This document shows positions 7,581-14,686 of a stretch of DNA of 31,702 nt, piece after piece. The stretch is from assembly GCA_034436035.1 (NCBI GenBank), contig DAOTVW010000039.1:1-31702 (forward strand). Direction: 5' to 3'. Position 1 is the first letter of the stretch, and each line of letters opens with the position of its first letter. Under the pieces are notes generated by a model, which ran no database searches, was not told the DNA's origin, and worked only from the letters and a program-made list of their open reading frames with translations. The translations under genes and the position numbers were made by a program. The DNA comes from UBA4823 sp034436035. GTDB lineage: Bacteria > Chloroflexota > Anaerolineae > Anaerolineales > UBA4823.

Positions 7581-9254
7581 TTATTCAATGGAAATAATAA
7601 AATAATAATGAGGTTGACCTCCATCTTGGACTTCAATTTCTTGTTCAGGGTAAGCAAAACGGATTTCATCGGCGATGCGGTTTGCTTCTTGTTTGGTTAC
7701 ATCGATGCCGTAAAATAAGGTTATCAGCTCAAAGTGATCCGCATGTGCGCTGCGGAGTAATCCAAGGGTTGCCTCTTGTAAATTAGTGGTAGAGAGCACT
7801 AATTTGCCATTATGAAGGGCAATAAATTCCCCTTCTTTTACTGCCACCCCATCTATTTCGACACTTCGAGTAGCACGGGTGATCTCGCCGCTTTCCACAT
7901 CAAACATCGCCTTGTTCATTTCTTTGACCACTTCATCGAAATCACCGTGGGGGATTAACCGCATCATTGCAGCTAAACCTTGCGGCACAGAGCGACTTGG
8001 GATCACTGACACTCTTTTTACCGTTAATGTACTCGCAGCTTCAGCGGTCTGAATGATATTCTTATTATTGGGAAGGATAACGATTTTATCGGTGGGTAAA
8101 TTTTCAAATGCTGAAAGGATTTCTTGAGTGGATGGGTTCATGGTTTGCCCGCCATGGACAATGGCGGCTACACCCAAACTGGCAAAAACCCGTGCAATCC
8201 CAGGCCCGGGTACTACTGCTACAGCGGCAATTTGCCCTGGTTCCACCCGTGCGAGGGTTAATTGGCTGCCAGAGCTTTTTAGTTCAATTTGTTCCATTTG
8301 AACCGCTAAATTTTCCATTGCAACTTTGGTGAAAACGCCCACTTTTTTCACATATTCGATGGGTTCATATTGCCTGCCATCGGCAACATGGATATGCAGC
8401 CTGTATATTCCATCTCCTTCACCAAGCTGGATGGATGTGCCAATTTTCTCCAGGTTGTTGTAGAAATCTTCGATATCGAATTTATCATAAGGGCGGAAAT
8501 CGATTACAACTTCGACATCTTGTCCTGGCTCAATTGTTTCCATGGTTCTTTGGAGGTTCATGGAAGCCAAAGGTTGGACAGTTGTGGTTGGGGATTCCAA
8601 AGGTAAACCTTTAACATAACGCAGCATCCCTTCTAAAATAAAAAATAAACCTTTTCCACCCGAATCCACTACACCCGCTTCTTTTAAAACCGGTAGTAAT
8701 TCGGGCGTTCTTTCGACCGATTCATTCGCTGCTGTGACAATTTTTTCGAGGATATATTTCATGTCCGCTTTTTCGGTGAAGGCAATTTGGGCAGCAGTGG
8801 CGACATCTTTAGCAACGGTCAGGATGGTGCCTTCAACCGGACGAACTACGCCTTTATAAGCGGTATCCCGTGCCATTGCTAATCCTTTGACCAAATATTC
8901 AGCATCTAATACGTTGATATTATCAACAGCACGGGCAAAACCGCGCCAAATTTGGGAGAGGATCACCCCAGAATTCCCTCTGGCTCCCATTAAGGCACCA
9001 TGGGCAACCGAGTGGACGATTTTTCCAAAGTTTGTTTCGTTATTGTTCGCAATTTCGTCGTAAGCAGCTTGCATGGTTAATACCATGTTGGTGCCAGTAT
9101 CGCCATCTGGAACGGGGAAAACGTTCAAGGAATTGACAATTTGTTGATTGGTTCGCAACCAAGTTAGTCCCGCTTCGATATATTTCTTTAGTTCCTGACC
9201 ATCTAACGCTTGTTTTTCCATTGAATGGGCAGATTGGTTTTGCTCAAAATCCAT
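7581..9254 (-). CDS. fakA: Fatty acid kinase catalytic subunit, DAK/YloV family
   Basis: ATP-dependent kinase that phosphorylates FakB-bound fatty acids to acyl phosphates, which enter phospholipid synthesis through PlsX/PlsY. The N-terminal DhaL-like nucleotide domain (about residues 15-215) shows SLNVFPVPDGDTGTNM (42-57) with the Mg-binding aspartates, then GARGNSGVILSQIWRG and DSGGKGLFFILEGM. The C-terminal half (about 240-557) is the DegV-like FakA domain with HIHVADG, GGQTMNPSTQE and LPNNKNI. Length 557 matches the family (about 550). ATG at 9254 with AGAGGAG eight bases upstream. It follows the Asp23 gene by 32 bases, the yloU-yloV order of Bacillus. The older annotation 'DAK2 domain phosphatase' covers the same family; the kinase role rests on the Staphylococcus FakA work and on the DegV neighbours. 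Confidence 0.93.
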   Translation of the reverse strand: MDFEQNQSAHSMEKQALDGQELKKYIEAGLTWLRTNQQIVNSLNVFPVPDGDTGTNMVLTMQAAYDEIANNNETNFGKIVHSVAHGALMGARGNSGVILSQIWRGFARAVDNINVLDAEYLVKGLAMARDTAYKGVVRPVEGTILTVAKDVATAAQIAFTEKADMKYILEKIVTAANESVERTPELLPVLKEAGVVDSGGKGLFFILEGMLRYVKGLPLESPTTTVQPLASMNLQRTMETIEPGQDVEVVIDFRPYDKFDIEDFYNNLEKIGTSIQLGEGDGIYRLHIHVADGRQYEPIEYVKKVGVFTKVAMENLAVQMEQIELKSSGSQLTLARVEPGQIAAVAVVPGPGIARVFASLGVAAIVHGGQTMNPSTQEILSAFENLPTDKIVILPNNKNIIQTAEAASTLTVKRVSVIPSRSVPQGLAAMMRLIPHGDFDEVVKEMNKAMFDVESGEITRATRSVEIDGVAVKEGEFIALHNGKLVLSTTNLQEATLGLLRSAHADHFELITLFYGIDVTKQEANRIADEIRFAYPEQEIEVQDGGQPHYYFIISIE

Positions 9255-9286
9255 GTATAGTACTCCTCTAAATCAAATCCCCACCG

Positions 9287-9643
9287 CTAATCTTCCTCGC
9301 TAATCCGTAACCCACGCACATGGACATTTACGGTTGAAACAGGTAATCCAATGGCTTTTTCGACTTGATATCTGACGGTATCTTTAACACTCGAAGCCAC
9401 CTGCGCGATACGGGTTCCATATTCCACGATGATGTAGATATCAATGTTGATTTCCACACCATCATAAGAGACGTCAATTCCATATTGGGGATCTTTGACA
9501 ATTGCGTGGCTGACACCATTCAAGAAATTTTTATGGGCTAAACCAACGACACCGTATGAACGCAAAGCTGCTTGGTATGCAATGGTTGCTATGGCACGGG
9601 GAGATACTTGTATAGAACCTAACGGCAGATCTTCTTTTGTCAT
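9287..9643 (-). CDS. Asp23/Gls24 family envelope stress protein (YloU-like)
   Basis: A 118-residue Asp23/Gls24 (DUF322) protein. The core reads GSIQVSPRAIATIAYQAALRSYGVVGL at the N-terminus, then NIDIYIIVEYGTRIAQVASSVKDTVRYQVEKAIGLPVSTVNVHVRGL, the typical strand-helix pattern. Proteins of this family sit at the inner face of the membrane or are partnered by membrane anchors (AmaP in Staphylococcus), and are linked to cell-envelope homeostasis. No membrane anchor is present here. First gene of the run towards fakA, with ATG at 9643 and GAGG about six bases upstream. The constant yloU-yloV pairing across phyla suggests a link to lipid supply, but a direct role of this protein in the kinase reaction has not, to my knowledge, been shown. 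Confidence 0.92.
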   Translation of the reverse strand: MTKEDLPLGSIQVSPRAIATIAYQAALRSYGVVGLAHKNFLNGVSHAIVKDPQYGIDVSYDGVEINIDIYIIVEYGTRIAQVASSVKDTVRYQVEKAIGLPVSTVNVHVRGLRISEED

Positions 9644-9669
9644 TCCGAACCTCTTTAATTCGTAAAAGC

Positions 9670-9698
9670 TTGCAGATCAAATGGAATTATGGTATCAT
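9670..9698 (+). promoter_or_regulatory. Predicted promoter of rpmB
   Basis: On the plus strand, -35 TTGCAG (9670-9675), a 17-base spacer and -10 TATCAT (9693-9698). The expected start near 9705 leaves a leader of about 46 bases that contains the AAGGA ribosome-binding site at 9737-9741. It shares 9686-9698 with the promoter of the Asp23 gene on the other strand. Confidence 0.6.
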
Positions 9699-9714
9699 TT
9701 GACCGCTTAATCAA
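9686..9714 (-). promoter_or_regulatory. Predicted promoter of the Asp23-fakA run
   Basis: On the minus strand, -35 TTGATT (9709-9714), a 17-base spacer and -10 CATAAT (9686-9691). Transcription should start near 9679, about 36 bases before the Asp23 ATG. It overlaps the opposing rpmB promoter. Confidence 0.55.
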
Positions 9715-9750
9715 GGACTGAGTTCCAAACCAATTTAAGGACGTGATCTT

Positions 9751-9933
9751 ATGGCTAAATGTGCACATTGCGGGAAAAAGACGACTTTTGGGCAAAATCG
9801 CCCATGGTCTAAAAAAGCCACCGCTCGGACTTATCGGCCGAATTTGCAGGTTGTAACCCTTACCGAAAATGGCCGAAAAGTGAAGCTGGTGTTGTGTGCG
9901 AAATGTATTCGCAATTTGTCTAAAGTAGATTAA
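9751..9933 (+). CDS. rpmB: 50S ribosomal protein L28, zinc-binding type
   Basis: Ribosomal protein L28 of the large subunit, 60 residues. The sequence begins MAKCAHCGKKTTFG and ends LCAKCIRNLSK, so it carries two CxxC pairs (C4/C7 and C49/C52) that would hold a structural zinc: the 'C+' form. The central RPNLQVVTL segment is the family signature. In bacteria with two L28 paralogues the C+ copy is the zinc-replete version; whether a cysteine-free copy exists elsewhere in this genome cannot be seen. A longer minus-strand frame over the same bases has no family resemblance and was discarded. Monocistronic: a promoter lies upstream and a hairpin terminator follows. The divergent neighbour Asp23/YloU repeats the rpmB-yloU arrangement of Bacillus. 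Confidence 0.97.
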   Translation: MAKCAHCGKKTTFGQNRPWSKKATARTYRPNLQVVTLTENGRKVKLVLCAKCIRNLSKVD

Positions 9934-9961
9934 TTGATTTCTCTTCATCATTTCTTTTGAT

Positions 9962-9990
9962 AAATCACGGGTCATTCCGTGATTTTGCTT
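9962..9990 (+). terminator. Hairpin terminator after rpmB
   Basis: Perfect nine-base stem AAATCACGG (9962-9970) and CCGTGATTT (9977-9985) with a six-base loop, followed by a T-rich stretch (TTTTGCTTT). It lies 29 bases after the rpmB stop, in the gap to the convergent kinase gene. Confidence 0.75.
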
Positions 9991-10089
9991 TAATTATTCC
10001 TGCTGTATGATACCCGTTCCATCCATCGTTGACAAGAGCAATGTTCGTTTCTGTGTTTCATAATTATAGTTTGTAACATTATTTTTGAT

Positions 10090-11196
10090 TTACTGATACA
10101 GGTAGTATACCCAAATCCAAAGCGGAACTAATCCTGCGATTGCCAGTACCGCTAATAAACCCAAGAGAACCGTAACCCAATCAATTGCCAAAGGGTTATC
10201 TTCCTCCTCATATTTGGAAGGATACATTGCTTGATCCGGATATGCTTCACCTTCTGAATAAGCGCCCGGAGGCGTCACGAGTGGAGCTACTGGAATTTCT
10301 CGTTCTAGGGCTAAAGTTGGGGTAAGTTCATCCTGATTTGTTTCTATCGGAAGCGGAGTAGGGGAATGGTAAAGTTCCTCTTGAACGGTTACCAAAACTT
10401 GCCCGAATTGATCCGCGGTGCGGTAACGCGCGGCGGGTTCTTTGGATAAAACTTTCAATAAGACCAATTCCAGAGTCGGTGGAATTGCTGGATTATAGCG
10501 GCTTGGCGGCGGTGGTGGGTCTTCACGGTGACAGCGTGCTAATTCTTCGGCAGTGGTTGCATTGAAGGGCAGTTGCCCGGTTAGCATTTCGTAACATACG
10601 ACCCCTAAAGAATAAACATCCGACGCTGGGGAAGGAGCTAACCCCGCCGCTTGTTCTGGGGAGAAATATTGAGGTGACCCCCAAACCACTTCGCTTTTCT
10701 CCTCGGGTTGGATTGTCGCTAATGCCCGGGCAATCCCAAAATCAGTGACTTTAAGACGTTGATCGGGGGTGATTAAAAAGTTTTGTGATTTGATATCACA
10801 ATGGACGATCCCCGAGCGATGGGCAAACCCCACGCCGGCACAAGCCTGGATCATTAATGCGATGGTTTCGCGAACAGAAAACTGGCCACGTTGCTGCAGC
10901 AATGTTTTCAAATCTTTTCCGGCAATATATTCCATGACGATGAATAAGCGGTCATGGTCATAGCCAAAATCGTGGATCGTTACGATGTTAGGATGAGAGA
11001 GATTGGCAGCTGCCCGAGCTTCCTGTCGGAATCGCTCGCGATAAGCTTCATCGGGGGAGAATTTCTCGCGTAAAATTTTTATTGCAACATCCCGATCCAA
11101 CATCTGATCATGGGCGCGATAAACTACCGCCATTCCCCCTGAGCCTAAACGTTCCAATAATTCATAGCGATTATTTAAGATGACGGTTGATGGCAT
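10090..11196 (-). CDS. Membrane-anchored Ser/Thr protein kinase (Hanks type)
   Basis: Eukaryotic-like Ser/Thr kinase, 368 residues from the ATG at 11196. Kinase domain about residues 10-275: glycine loop LGSGGMAVVYRA (18-28), catalytic lysine K40 (VAIK), catalytic loop HCDIKSQN with D134 and N139, DFG at 152-154 and GSPQYFSPEQA. The residue before the catalytic aspartate is Cys133, not the usual Arg, so it is a non-RD kinase and may not depend on activation-loop phosphorylation. A polar linker (about 280-335) leads to one membrane helix near the C-terminus (about 340-365). Only a few residues lie beyond it, so there is no extracellular sensor and no PASTA domain. A TTG 24 bases upstream is possible but overlaps the divergent exchanger more and has no ribosome-binding site. 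Substrates unknown. Confidence 0.9.
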   Translation of the reverse strand: MPSTVILNNRYELLERLGSGGMAVVYRAHDQMLDRDVAIKILREKFSPDEAYRERFRQEARAAANLSHPNIVTIHDFGYDHDRLFIVMEYIAGKDLKTLLQQRGQFSVRETIALMIQACAGVGFAHRSGIVHCDIKSQNFLITPDQRLKVTDFGIARALATIQPEEKSEVVWGSPQYFSPEQAAGLAPSPASDVYSLGVVCYEMLTGQLPFNATTAEELARCHREDPPPPPSRYNPAIPPTLELVLLKVLSKEPAARYRTADQFGQVLVTVQEELYHSPTPLPIETNQDELTPTLALEREIPVAPLVTPPGAYSEGEAYPDQAMYPSKYEEEDNPLAIDWVTVLLGLLAVLAIAGLVPLWIWVYYLYQ

Positions 11197-11221
11197 TTCT
11201 GATACAATCTCTCTAGTCAAC

Positions 11222-11227
11222 TATGAT
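11222..11227 (+). promoter_or_regulatory. -10-like hexamer six bases before the exchanger ATG
   Basis: TATGAT at 11222-11227 lies six bases before the ATG at 11234, and no Shine-Dalgarno is present. This spacing is what a leaderless transcript needs. A second -10-like TACAAT at 11203-11208 would give an 18-base leader without a ribosome-binding site. No strong -35 fits either. Confidence 0.3.
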
Positions 11228-11233
11228 TTTACC

Positions 11234-12313
11234 ATGAAGAAATTTATCCAGAAACAACCGCTTATCTTTTTGATCTTGGCTCTTCCCCTAGCAATTATAG
11301 GAGAGATTTTCCATTGGCATCCCGGGTGGATATTTAGTTTCTCCGCATTAGCGATTATTCCCCTGGCTGGCTTAATCGGTGATGCAACCGAGATATTAGC
11401 CCATTATGCCGGCCCACGTTGGGGAGGATTTTTAAACGCTACATTTGGTAATGCCGCTGAATTAATCATCACCATTGCAGCAATCCGCCAGGGATTATTG
11501 GAACTGGTCAAGGCTTCCTTGACTGGATCAATCCTGGGAAATTTATTGCTGGTATTGGGGATGGCGATGCTCGTTGGGGGAGTGCGGAATAAAGATCAAC
11601 ATTTCGATCGCCGATCTGCCAGTAGAAACGCAATTATGTTGGTTTTAACAGTGCTGATCTTGCTCATTCCTTCTGTGTTAAGTCATTATATCGGCGTGAT
11701 CAATCCACAACCCAGCCCTAAGGTGGAGATTTTAAGCCTGGGAGTGGCAACCATCATGATTATTCTTTATATCCTCAATTTGCTATTTGGTTTTTGGACA
11801 AAGACAACAGAAACAGAGATTCCTGCTCAATTGGAAGAGAAAAACCATAAACTAGTTTATTCCAGGAACACAGCGATCATGATTTTGTTGTTTGCGACAA
11901 TTGGGGTGGCAGCGATGTCAGAAATCCTTGTGCAAACCATTGAACCAATCGTAGAAAGTTTAGGGTTATCCGAATTTTTTATCGGTGTAATCTTTATTCC
12001 CATTATCGGGAATGTTGCTGAACATTTGGTAGCGGTGCAAATGGCGTATAAAAACAGGATGACGTTGAGTGTGGAAATTGCCATCTCATCTAGTCTACAA
12101 ATTGCGTTGTTTGTTGCGCCAATTCTTATCTTTATTAGTTTGTGGCTTGGACATCCTTTAACTCTCATCTTCAATCAATTTGAATTATTGGCTTTAATTG
12201 CTGGTGTCCTTATCACTGCGCTGGTCTCAGAAGATGGTGAATCAAACTGGTTCGAAGGGGTGGAGTTACTAGCCGTGTACTTGGTGCTTGGATTGGCGTT
12301 CTTTTTACTCTAG
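11234..12313 (+). CDS. Ca2+/H+ exchanger (CaCA superfamily, CAX type)
   Basis: Inner-membrane calcium (or other divalent cation)/proton antiporter, 359 residues, with about eleven hydrophobic segments. The two inverted alpha repeats are clear: FLNATFGNAAELIITIAAIRQG in the N-terminal half (GNAAE at 72-76) and FIPIIGNVAEHLVAVQMAYKNR in the C-terminal half. Each holds the ion-coordinating glutamate of the GNxxE motif. An acidic loop (TETEIPAQLEEKNHK) separates the halves. I start at ATG 11234, which begins MKKFIQKQ directly before the first hydrophobic helix; an upstream in-frame start at 11180 lies inside the divergent kinase gene. It is translated in tandem with the SH3b gene eight bases downstream. 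Calcium is the default substrate of the family, not proved here. Confidence 0.93.
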   Translation: MKKFIQKQPLIFLILALPLAIIGEIFHWHPGWIFSFSALAIIPLAGLIGDATEILAHYAGPRWGGFLNATFGNAAELIITIAAIRQGLLELVKASLTGSILGNLLLVLGMAMLVGGVRNKDQHFDRRSASRNAIMLVLTVLILLIPSVLSHYIGVINPQPSPKVEILSLGVATIMIILYILNLLFGFWTKTTETEIPAQLEEKNHKLVYSRNTAIMILLFATIGVAAMSEILVQTIEPIVESLGLSEFFIGVIFIPIIGNVAEHLVAVQMAYKNRMTLSVEIAISSSLQIALFVAPILIFISLWLGHPLTLIFNQFELLALIAGVLITALVSEDGESNWFEGVELLAVYLVLGLAFFLL

Positions 12314-12321
12314 GAGAAGGC

Positions 12322-12825
12322 ATGGAATCGAGGACGCCTCAGAGAAACAAACAGTCGGTTTCCATAAAAACAGGAATCATTGGAGGTTTGATTTTCGCCT
12401 GCTTGCTCTGTGTGGTTGGGTTTGGGTTACTTTGGTTACCTGGCAATGAGGGCAACTCCATCTATCCGACTGCGGTTGTACAAATCATCGCTGCGCCGAC
12501 ATTCACACCTACACCGCTAAACACAACAACTCCAGCAGCCCAAAATGCTGGCGGTGGCACACCATCATCCAATAGTGAAATACCCATTTTTCTCGGTGAT
12601 TATGTCGAAATTGTTGGCACACAAGGGGATGGCTTACGATTGCGTTCAAAACCAGGATTAGATGGCGAAATCGAGTTCGTCGCTTATGAAGGAGAAATTT
12701 TCAAGGTGGATGATGGTCCGCAAGATGCCTCCGGCTATCACTGGTGGCACCTTGTTGCACCTTATGACGAAACTGTTCAGGGATGGGCTGTGGATAATTA
12801 TCTAAAAGTGGTACAAAACCCTTGA
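12322..12825 (+). CDS. Membrane-anchored SH3b domain protein
   Basis: A 167-residue protein with a short cytoplasmic N-terminus, one membrane helix (about residues 20-43, GLIFACLLCVVGFGLLWL), a Thr/Pro/Ala/Gly-rich linker (about 55-85) and a C-terminal bacterial SH3 domain (about 90-165). The SH3 domain is marked by EIVGTQGDGLRLRSKPG, WWHLVAP and VQGWAVDNYL. Bacterial SH3 domains often bind peptidoglycan or cell-surface peptides, so an envelope location outside the membrane is expected. It begins eight bases after the exchanger stop with GGAG five bases before the ATG, so the two genes form an operon. No enzymatic domain is attached. Its job beside a calcium exchanger is not evident. Confidence 0.87.
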   Translation: MESRTPQRNKQSVSIKTGIIGGLIFACLLCVVGFGLLWLPGNEGNSIYPTAVVQIIAAPTFTPTPLNTTTPAAQNAGGGTPSSNSEIPIFLGDYVEIVGTQGDGLRLRSKPGLDGEIEFVAYEGEIFKVDDGPQDASGYHWWHLVAPYDETVQGWAVDNYLKVVQNP

Positions 12826-12990
12826 AAGTCTAATAATCGGAAGGTCATATCCGCAACCTGCATTTGCCAGGAAGCGCTTTTCGCAACGGAAACAATAACC
12901 AGAGCAAATTGGGGATTATATCTTGAAGACCATGTGTAATGAGAGGCGGAGCAGCTATTTCAAATCGAAAACCTGTAAGGCTGACCCTGG
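12826..12990. other. Intergenic region between convergent genes
   Basis: 165 bases between the SH3b gene (+) and the NarL-type regulator (-). I find no strong terminator: only short GC dyads such as GCG-CTTTT-CGC near 12876 without a T run. No ORF or RNA gene is recognised. Confidence 0.4.
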
Positions 12991-13644
12991 CTATAGATAA
13001 TCGCGCAAATTATGCTCCACCGCATAAGCAGCAGCTTCCGCTCGATTGCTTACTCCTAATTTAGATAATATACTGCTGACATAATTTCGCACGGTGCCTT
13101 CACCTAAAAAGAGCGCTTTGGCAATTTCTCGGTTTGTTTTCCCCTCCGAAACGAGCAGGAGCACATGTCGTTCTTGCTGAGTCAAGGTTGAGAAAGCAGA
13201 AGCTTCCTCCTCTTTGGCTGCCTTACGGACTTCCTGGAAGATACGTTGTGTTACGGCAGGGTCTAAAAGCGCTTCGCCGCGGCCCACCGCTTCAATTGCC
13301 CGCACAAGATCTTCACCACCGATTTGTTTCAGTACATACCCAGAGGCTCCTGCCCTAATCGCGGAGAATAACATTTCATCTTCCGCATAGGACGTAAGCA
13401 TGATAACACGCGTATTGGGATATTTTTCGGCAATTTCTTCACATGCTTCGATGCCAGAACCGCCGGGTAAGCGGATATCCATGACGACCACATCCGGTGA
13501 ATGAGATGCAACGCGCTCCAATGCTTCTTTGGCGGTGCTGGCTTCTGCCACAACCTCAAAATTAGGATGTCGGTCTAATAATGATTTCAACCCCAATCGC
13601 ACAACCTCATGATCATCTACCAATAAAATACGTTGTTTTGCCAT
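12991..13644 (-). CDS. NarL/LuxR-family response regulator
   Basis: Two-component response regulator and transcription factor, 217 residues. The receiver domain (1-120) has the acidic pocket VDDHE, the phospho-accepting aspartate D56 in VVVMDIRLPGG, the switch threonine in IMLTSYAED and the lysine in VLKQIGG. The C-terminal LuxR-type helix-turn-helix (about 150-212) reads LTQQERHVLLLVSEGKTNREIAKALFLGEGTVRNYVSSILSKLGVSNRAEA, closest to DevR/LiaR-type regulators. Last gene of the five-gene minus-strand operon, 18 bases after the OmpR-type regulator, with a strong AGGAGG site before its ATG. No histidine kinase is encoded in the window. The nearest signalling enzymes are the Ser/Thr kinase and PP2C phosphatase of the same operon; cross-phosphorylation is an inference. 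Confidence 0.95.
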   Translation of the reverse strand: MAKQRILLVDDHEVVRLGLKSLLDRHPNFEVVAEASTAKEALERVASHSPDVVVMDIRLPGGSGIEACEEIAEKYPNTRVIMLTSYAEDEMLFSAIRAGASGYVLKQIGGEDLVRAIEAVGRGEALLDPAVTQRIFQEVRKAAKEEEASAFSTLTQQERHVLLLVSEGKTNREIAKALFLGEGTVRNYVSSILSKLGVSNRAEAAAYAVEHNLRDYL

Positions 13645-13662
13645 TGTTCCTCCTGGAATCGG

Positions 13663-14412
13663 TTATCCATTCTCTTCTTTTGCGGTTGTCCCACTTTGCT
13701 TGCGGCGGAAATCTACAAAACGGTACCCAATTCCCCGTTCGGTCAGGATGTATTGTGGATTAGCGGGATCTTTCTCGATTTTTTTGCGCAGGTAATTTAT
13801 ATATAAACGTACGTAATGCGGCTCGTCACGATATTCATACCCCCACACCTTCGAAAGGAGTTGATCGTGGGTAACCACCCATCCGGCGTTTTGTACTAAG
13901 TGATACAGCAAGCGATATTCTGTGGGACGTAGTTGGACAAGTTGACCATCTACCCAAATTTCATGGCGGTCAAAATCCAATTTTAATCGGTCATCTACTT
14001 CAATCACACCATGAGTGGATGGCGCCATCGTTTCGGTACGGCGTAATACTGCTCGAACGCGGCTGACCAATTCGCGCGGGCTAAATGGTTTGGTGATGTA
14101 ATCATCCGCACCTAATTCGAGACCACGGACGCGATCGTCTTCTTCTCCTTTTGCCGTCAACATAATCACAGGCACAGAGCTGGTTTCTCGAATTATCCGT
14201 AAGACTTCAAATCCGTCTAAATCTGGGAGCATGACATCTAAAAGGACTAAATCAGGCAGTAAACTTCTTACTTTGTCGATTGCCTGCATTCCACGATAGG
14301 CTTCACTCACTTTGAACCCATCATGTTCCAGATTCAAGCGGATGAACCGTACCATCCGTTCTTCATCGTCAACTACTAATATGTGGCGGTTTTTGATTCG
14401 AGTTTCATCCAT
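13663..14412 (-). CDS. OmpR/PhoB-family response regulator
   Basis: Winged-helix response regulator, 249 residues. Receiver domain (10-125): HILVVDDEERMVRF, phospho-accepting D59 in LVLLDVMLPDLDG, VIMLTAKGEEDDRVRGLELGADDYITKPFSPRELVSRVRAVLRR. The C-terminal OmpR DNA-binding domain (about 140-238) contains LRPTEYRLLYHLVQNAGWVVTHDQLLSKVWGYEYRDEPHYVRLYINYLRKKIE and LTERGIGYRF. The receiver-effector linker and wing resemble KdpE, but no potassium-transport genes are nearby, so I give no symbol. It lies four bases after the 80-residue protein gene, preceded by AAGGGA. Part of the kinase-phosphatase operon without a partner histidine kinase. Confidence 0.95.
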   Translation of the reverse strand: MDETRIKNRHILVVDDEERMVRFIRLNLEHDGFKVSEAYRGMQAIDKVRSLLPDLVLLDVMLPDLDGFEVLRIIRETSSVPVIMLTAKGEEDDRVRGLELGADDYITKPFSPRELVSRVRAVLRRTETMAPSTHGVIEVDDRLKLDFDRHEIWVDGQLVQLRPTEYRLLYHLVQNAGWVVTHDQLLSKVWGYEYRDEPHYVRLYINYLRKKIEKDPANPQYILTERGIGYRFVDFRRKQSGTTAKEENG

Positions 14413-14416
14413 TTTA

Positions 14417-14659
14417 TTATTCCCTTACGAAACCGAAAATGTTTTCTTCCTGGTCAGAAGAGATTACTTCTATGAAACTGATGCGATGCACGGGCCAGAT
14501 ACCTTGAATGGCTTCGTTGGAGAGATACGGCAAGTCTTTCCCATCTTTGGTGCGCGGATTATTTAGAATGATTAAACTGTCCTGTGGAGAAGGTATTTCC
14601 TCTATTTCCCCAACCACAGGATCGGCGTTGGTAATATGGACGATGACAGTATATGACAT
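14417..14659 (-). CDS. 80-residue protein of unknown function
   Basis: A short soluble protein (80 residues, acidic) that I do not recognise. It begins MSYTVIVHITNADPVVGEIEEIP, followed by SLIILNNPRTKDGKDLPYL and ends FIEVISSDQEENIFGFVRE. This suggests a small beta-rich fold with one central helix-breaking basic patch. Evidence that it is real: ATG at 14659 with GGAG seven bases upstream, snug spacing (27 bases after the PP2C gene, four before the OmpR-type regulator), same strand, and codon use like its neighbours. A plus-strand frame over the same bases is a shadow. Its fixed position between a phosphatase and two regulators makes a regulatory or adaptor role possible, but nothing in the sequence shows it. 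Confidence 0.75.
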   Translation of the reverse strand: MSYTVIVHITNADPVVGEIEEIPSPQDSLIILNNPRTKDGKDLPYLSNEAIQGIWPVHRISFIEVISSDQEENIFGFVRE

Positions 14660-14686
14660 ATTTCACTCCATTATTGCGGAGAAATG

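Noticed and set aside
7463..7669. Minus-strand 68-residue frame at the end of fakA
   Set aside because: Half of it overlaps fakA in another frame, and the non-overlapping part has no ribosome-binding site of its own or recognisable content. fakA itself ends at its normal family length, so it is not a frameshifted tail.
9655..9975. Minus-strand 106-residue frame covering rpmB
   Set aside because: It is antisense to a certain ribosomal protein gene, has no family resemblance, and its start lies beyond the rpmB terminator hairpin.
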